Shown: piece after piece, positions 62,304 through 64,000 of the stretch | Layout: the number at the start of each line of letters is the position of its first letter | Numbering within the stretch: position 1 is the stretch's first letter | Origin: Comamonadaceae bacterium | GTDB lineage: Bacteria; Pseudomonadota; Gammaproteobacteria; Burkholderiales; Burkholderiaceae_C | Direction of reading: 5' to 3' | NCBI GenBank assembly: GCA_003599455.1 | Contig: QZKF01000075.1 | Span: 1 to 64,000, forward strand | Length of the DNA stretch: 64,000 nt | The notes under the pieces: model-generated | Databases searched by the model: none | Told to the model about the DNA's origin: nothing | The model's input: the letters and a program-made list of their open reading frames with translations, nothing else | Program-made: the position numbers and the translations under genes

Positions 62304-62597
62304 CCAAGGCTTTGCACCGCAAGCGCGACAGCAGCACCTCCGGCACCGGCCCGGCCCCCTCGATACGGGGCTATATGGACACTCCTCCTGGCCACCTCAG
62401 CGACCCGCCCCGGTCCTGACGGAACCCCGCAAGGACTGCACACCAAATGTTCGCCCCAACAGCTTGCAGGCCTGCCCTTTCCGGCGAAAGGCAGGCGTTG
62501 TGCCCAACAAAATCACCGGGGTGGACCGCGTCGCGCGGCCTTCAGGCGTTTTTTGTGTGTTCTGCCGGTTCCAGTTCGACATTTTTTTGAGGTCCTC
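62304..62597 (+). other. rpoD leader with hairpins; no gene seen
   Basis: The 320-base dnaG-rpoD gap holds no convincing gene. After the promoter it contains a strong stem at 62470-62496 (GCCTGCCCTTTC / GAAAGGCAGGC with one bulge), a stem CCGCG-TCG-CGCGG at 62526-62538 and a T6 run at 62550-62555, an attenuator-like order. The rpoD start follows GAGG at 62589-62592. Confidence 0.5.
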
Positions 62598-64000
62598 ATG
62601 CCCGCGAAGAAATCCAGTACGCCCGTCGTGTCCCGCACCAAAACCGCTCCGAAGGCCAGCACCCGTGCCGCAACCCCGGCTTCGCCCCCGAAGAAAGCCC
62701 CTGCTGTGACCCTGAAGACCCCCGCCAAAGCCGCCACCAAGGCCGCCCCTGCCAAGAAGACCGCCGCCAAGGCCAAGCCCGAAGCCGAGCTGCTCGAAGA
62801 AACCGCGGCGAAGAAGAAGGCCGGTCGCCCCGCCAAGGCCGATGTGGCCGAGAAGCCCGCCGCCAAACGCGGCCGCAAGCCCAAGGCCGATGCCAAGGGC
62901 GGCGCTGGCGCGGACATCGACGACGCCGACCTGAGCGACATCGAGGACGACCTGACCGGTGAAGTCGAAGCCGAGGTGGTCGACACCACCGCGCAGACGA
63001 CCGAGAAGGTCAAGCCGCTGCGCATGAAGATCAGCAAGGCGAAAGAGCGCGCGCTGATGAAGGAATTCGGCCTCGACGAAACCGTCCTGTCCGAAGAAGA
63101 GGCGCGCAACCGCCGCGAACGCCTCAAGACCCTGATCAAGCTGGGCAAGACGCGCGGCTACCTCACGCACGGCGAAATCAACGACCACCTGCCCGACAAG
63201 CTGGTCGAGGCCGAGACGCTGGAAGTGGTGGTTTCGCTGCTCAACGACATGGGCGTGGCCGTCTACGAACAGACGCCCGACGCCGAGACCCTGCTGCTGA
63301 ACAACACCGGCCCCACCGCCGCCACCGAAGAAGAAGCCGAGGAAGAAGCCGAAGCCGCCCTGTCCACCGTGGACAGCGAATTCGGCCGCACCACCGACCC
63401 GGTGCGCATGTACATGCGCGAGATGGGCACGGTCGAGCTGCTCACGCGCGAAGGCGAAATCGAAATCGCCAAGCGCATCGAAGGCGGTCTGAACGACATG
63501 ATGGCCGCCATCAGCGAGAGCCCGGCGACCATCGCCGAGATCCTGGTGATGGCCAACGACATCCGCGATGGCAAGGTCGTGATCTCCACCGTGGTGGACG
63601 GCTTTGCCGACGCCGACGAGGCCGATGACTACGTGGCCGAGGAAGACTTCGACGACTACGACGAAGCCGACGACGACGACGGCAAGGGCGGCTCCAAGGC
63701 GCTCACCCGCAAGCTCGAAGAACTCAAGCGCGAAGCCCTCACCCGCTTCGACAACATGCGCGTACTGTTCGAGAAGCTGCACAAGACCTACGACAAGGAA
63801 GGCTACGGCACGCCCTCCTACCTCAAGACGCAGAAGTCCATCACCGAGACGCTGATGTCGATCCGCTTCACCGCGAAGGCGATCGAGAAGCTCTGCGGCA
63901 CCATGCGCAGCCAGGTCGACGACGTGCGCAAGAAGGAACGCGAGCTGCGCCGCATCATCGTGGACAAGTGCGGCATGCCGCAGGAAAAGTTCATCGCCGA
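62598..64000 (+). CDS. rpoD: RNA polymerase sigma-70 factor RpoD, N-terminal 467 codons (runs off the window)
   Basis: Primary sigma factor, cut by the window end after region 1.2 and part of the non-conserved region. Residues 1-~110 are a Lys/Ala/Pro-rich extension typical of betaproteobacterial RpoD, then an acidic stretch. Region 1.1 begins near residue 175 (LKTLIKLGKTRGYLTHGEIN), and region 1.2 near residue 268 with TDPVRMYMREMGTVELLTREGE. An Asp/Glu-rich insert occurs at about 340-370. Domains 2-4 lie beyond base 64000. Confidence 0.97.
   Translation, partial: MPAKKSSTPVVSRTKTAPKASTRAATPASPPKKAPAVTLKTPAKAATKAAPAKKTAAKAKPEAELLEETAAKKKAGRPAKADVAEKPAAKRGRKPKADAKGGAGADIDDADLSDIEDDLTGEVEAEVVDTTAQTTEKVKPLRMKISKAKERALMKEFGLDETVLSEEEARNRRERLKTLIKLGKTRGYLTHGEINDHLPDKLVEAETLEVVVSLLNDMGVAVYEQTPDAETLLLNNTGPTAATEEEAEEEAEAALSTVDSEFGRTTDPVRMYMREMGTVELLTREGEIEIAKRIEGGLNDMMAAISESPATIAEILVMANDIRDGKVVISTVVDGFADADEADDYVAEEDFDDYDEADDDDGKGGSKALTRKLEELKREALTRFDNMRVLFEKLHKTYDKEGYGTPSYLKTQKSITETLMSIRFTAKAIEKLCGTMRSQVDDVRKKERELRRIIVDKCGMPQEKFIA

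Noticed and set aside
62464..62709. 81-codon frame in the rpoD leader
   Set aside because: It overlaps rpoD in a different frame, has no ribosome site and reads as low-complexity shadow.
1..64000. CRISPR arrays, insertion sequences, integrases, prophage genes
   Set aside because: No regularly spaced direct repeats, transposase motifs or phage proteins were seen; the only repeats are the short hairpin elements.

Overview
The window is about 63.8 kb of high-GC (roughly 65-70%) chromosome from a betaproteobacterium, most likely a member of the Comamonadaceae (Hydrogenophaga/Acidovorax-like). The evidence is the gene content: surE-pcm-nlpD next to rlmD, the EarP/Arg32 EF-P pair, a PHB phasin, dnaG-rpoD with a Lys/Ala-rich RpoD N-terminus, TRAP transporters, HemP-type iron uptake, and GC-rich hairpin repeats. 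The first ~240 bases do not fit. They encode a piece of an NAD kinase of a different, lower-GC lineage, joined inside the proline-rich part of tonB, so the left end looks like an assembly chimera.

Layout. 0.2-2.0 kb: truncated tonB, exbB, exbD, hemP (heme/iron energy transduction). 2.2-9 kb: a HbpS/GlcG-like protein, a YccA-type membrane protein, a small lipoprotein, then a minus-strand block surE-pcm-nlpD-exonuclease-rlmD in which rpoS is missing from its usual place. 9-13.3 kb: a quinone oxidoreductase, a Ser/Thr kinase-HDOD-GAF protein and a Tyr/Ser phosphatase. 13.3-18.4 kb: a TRAP transporter with a type II dehydroquinase homologue and a shikimate-dehydrogenase homologue, divergent from an IclR regulator across an array of GGAA/TTCC inverted repeats. 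Both enzymes are altered at substrate-contact positions but keep catalytic residues. 18.5-21.4 kb: an autoregulated TetR gene and a fused alpha/beta-hydrolase-glycosyltransferase. 21.4-24.2 kb: tRNA-His, ppiD, tRNA-Val, HU.

24.2-27.3 kb: a tartrate dehydrogenase gene and a fluoroacetate-dehalogenase-like gene with a divergent LysR regulator. 27.3-30.6 kb: the most unusual locus, a CesT/Tir-type type III secretion chaperone followed 12 bases later by a 935-residue protein with a possible Cys-protease region and a C-terminal GNAT fold, of lower GC than its surroundings. 30.6-39 kb: housekeeping (DMT permease, pgsA, uvrC, a hydrolase, earP, efp, an AEC carrier, a LOG protein). 39-45.8 kb: an RND efflux operon controlled by a divergent TetR repressor over an almost exact AcrR box. 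45.8-53.4 kb: minus-strand genes (MFS, rmuC, hydroxyacid reductase, NhaD-type antiporter, FKBP, nitroreductase, thioesterase, HDAC-like amidohydrolase). 53.5-64 kb: phasin, patatin-like lipoprotein, Fe(III)-binding protein, PPK2, an SDR, a lipoprotein gamma-glutamyltransferase, dnaG, and the first 467 codons of rpoD.

No insertion sequence, prophage, CRISPR array, rRNA or replication origin was recognised. Functional calls rest on motif recognition by eye and remembered family signatures, with no database search.
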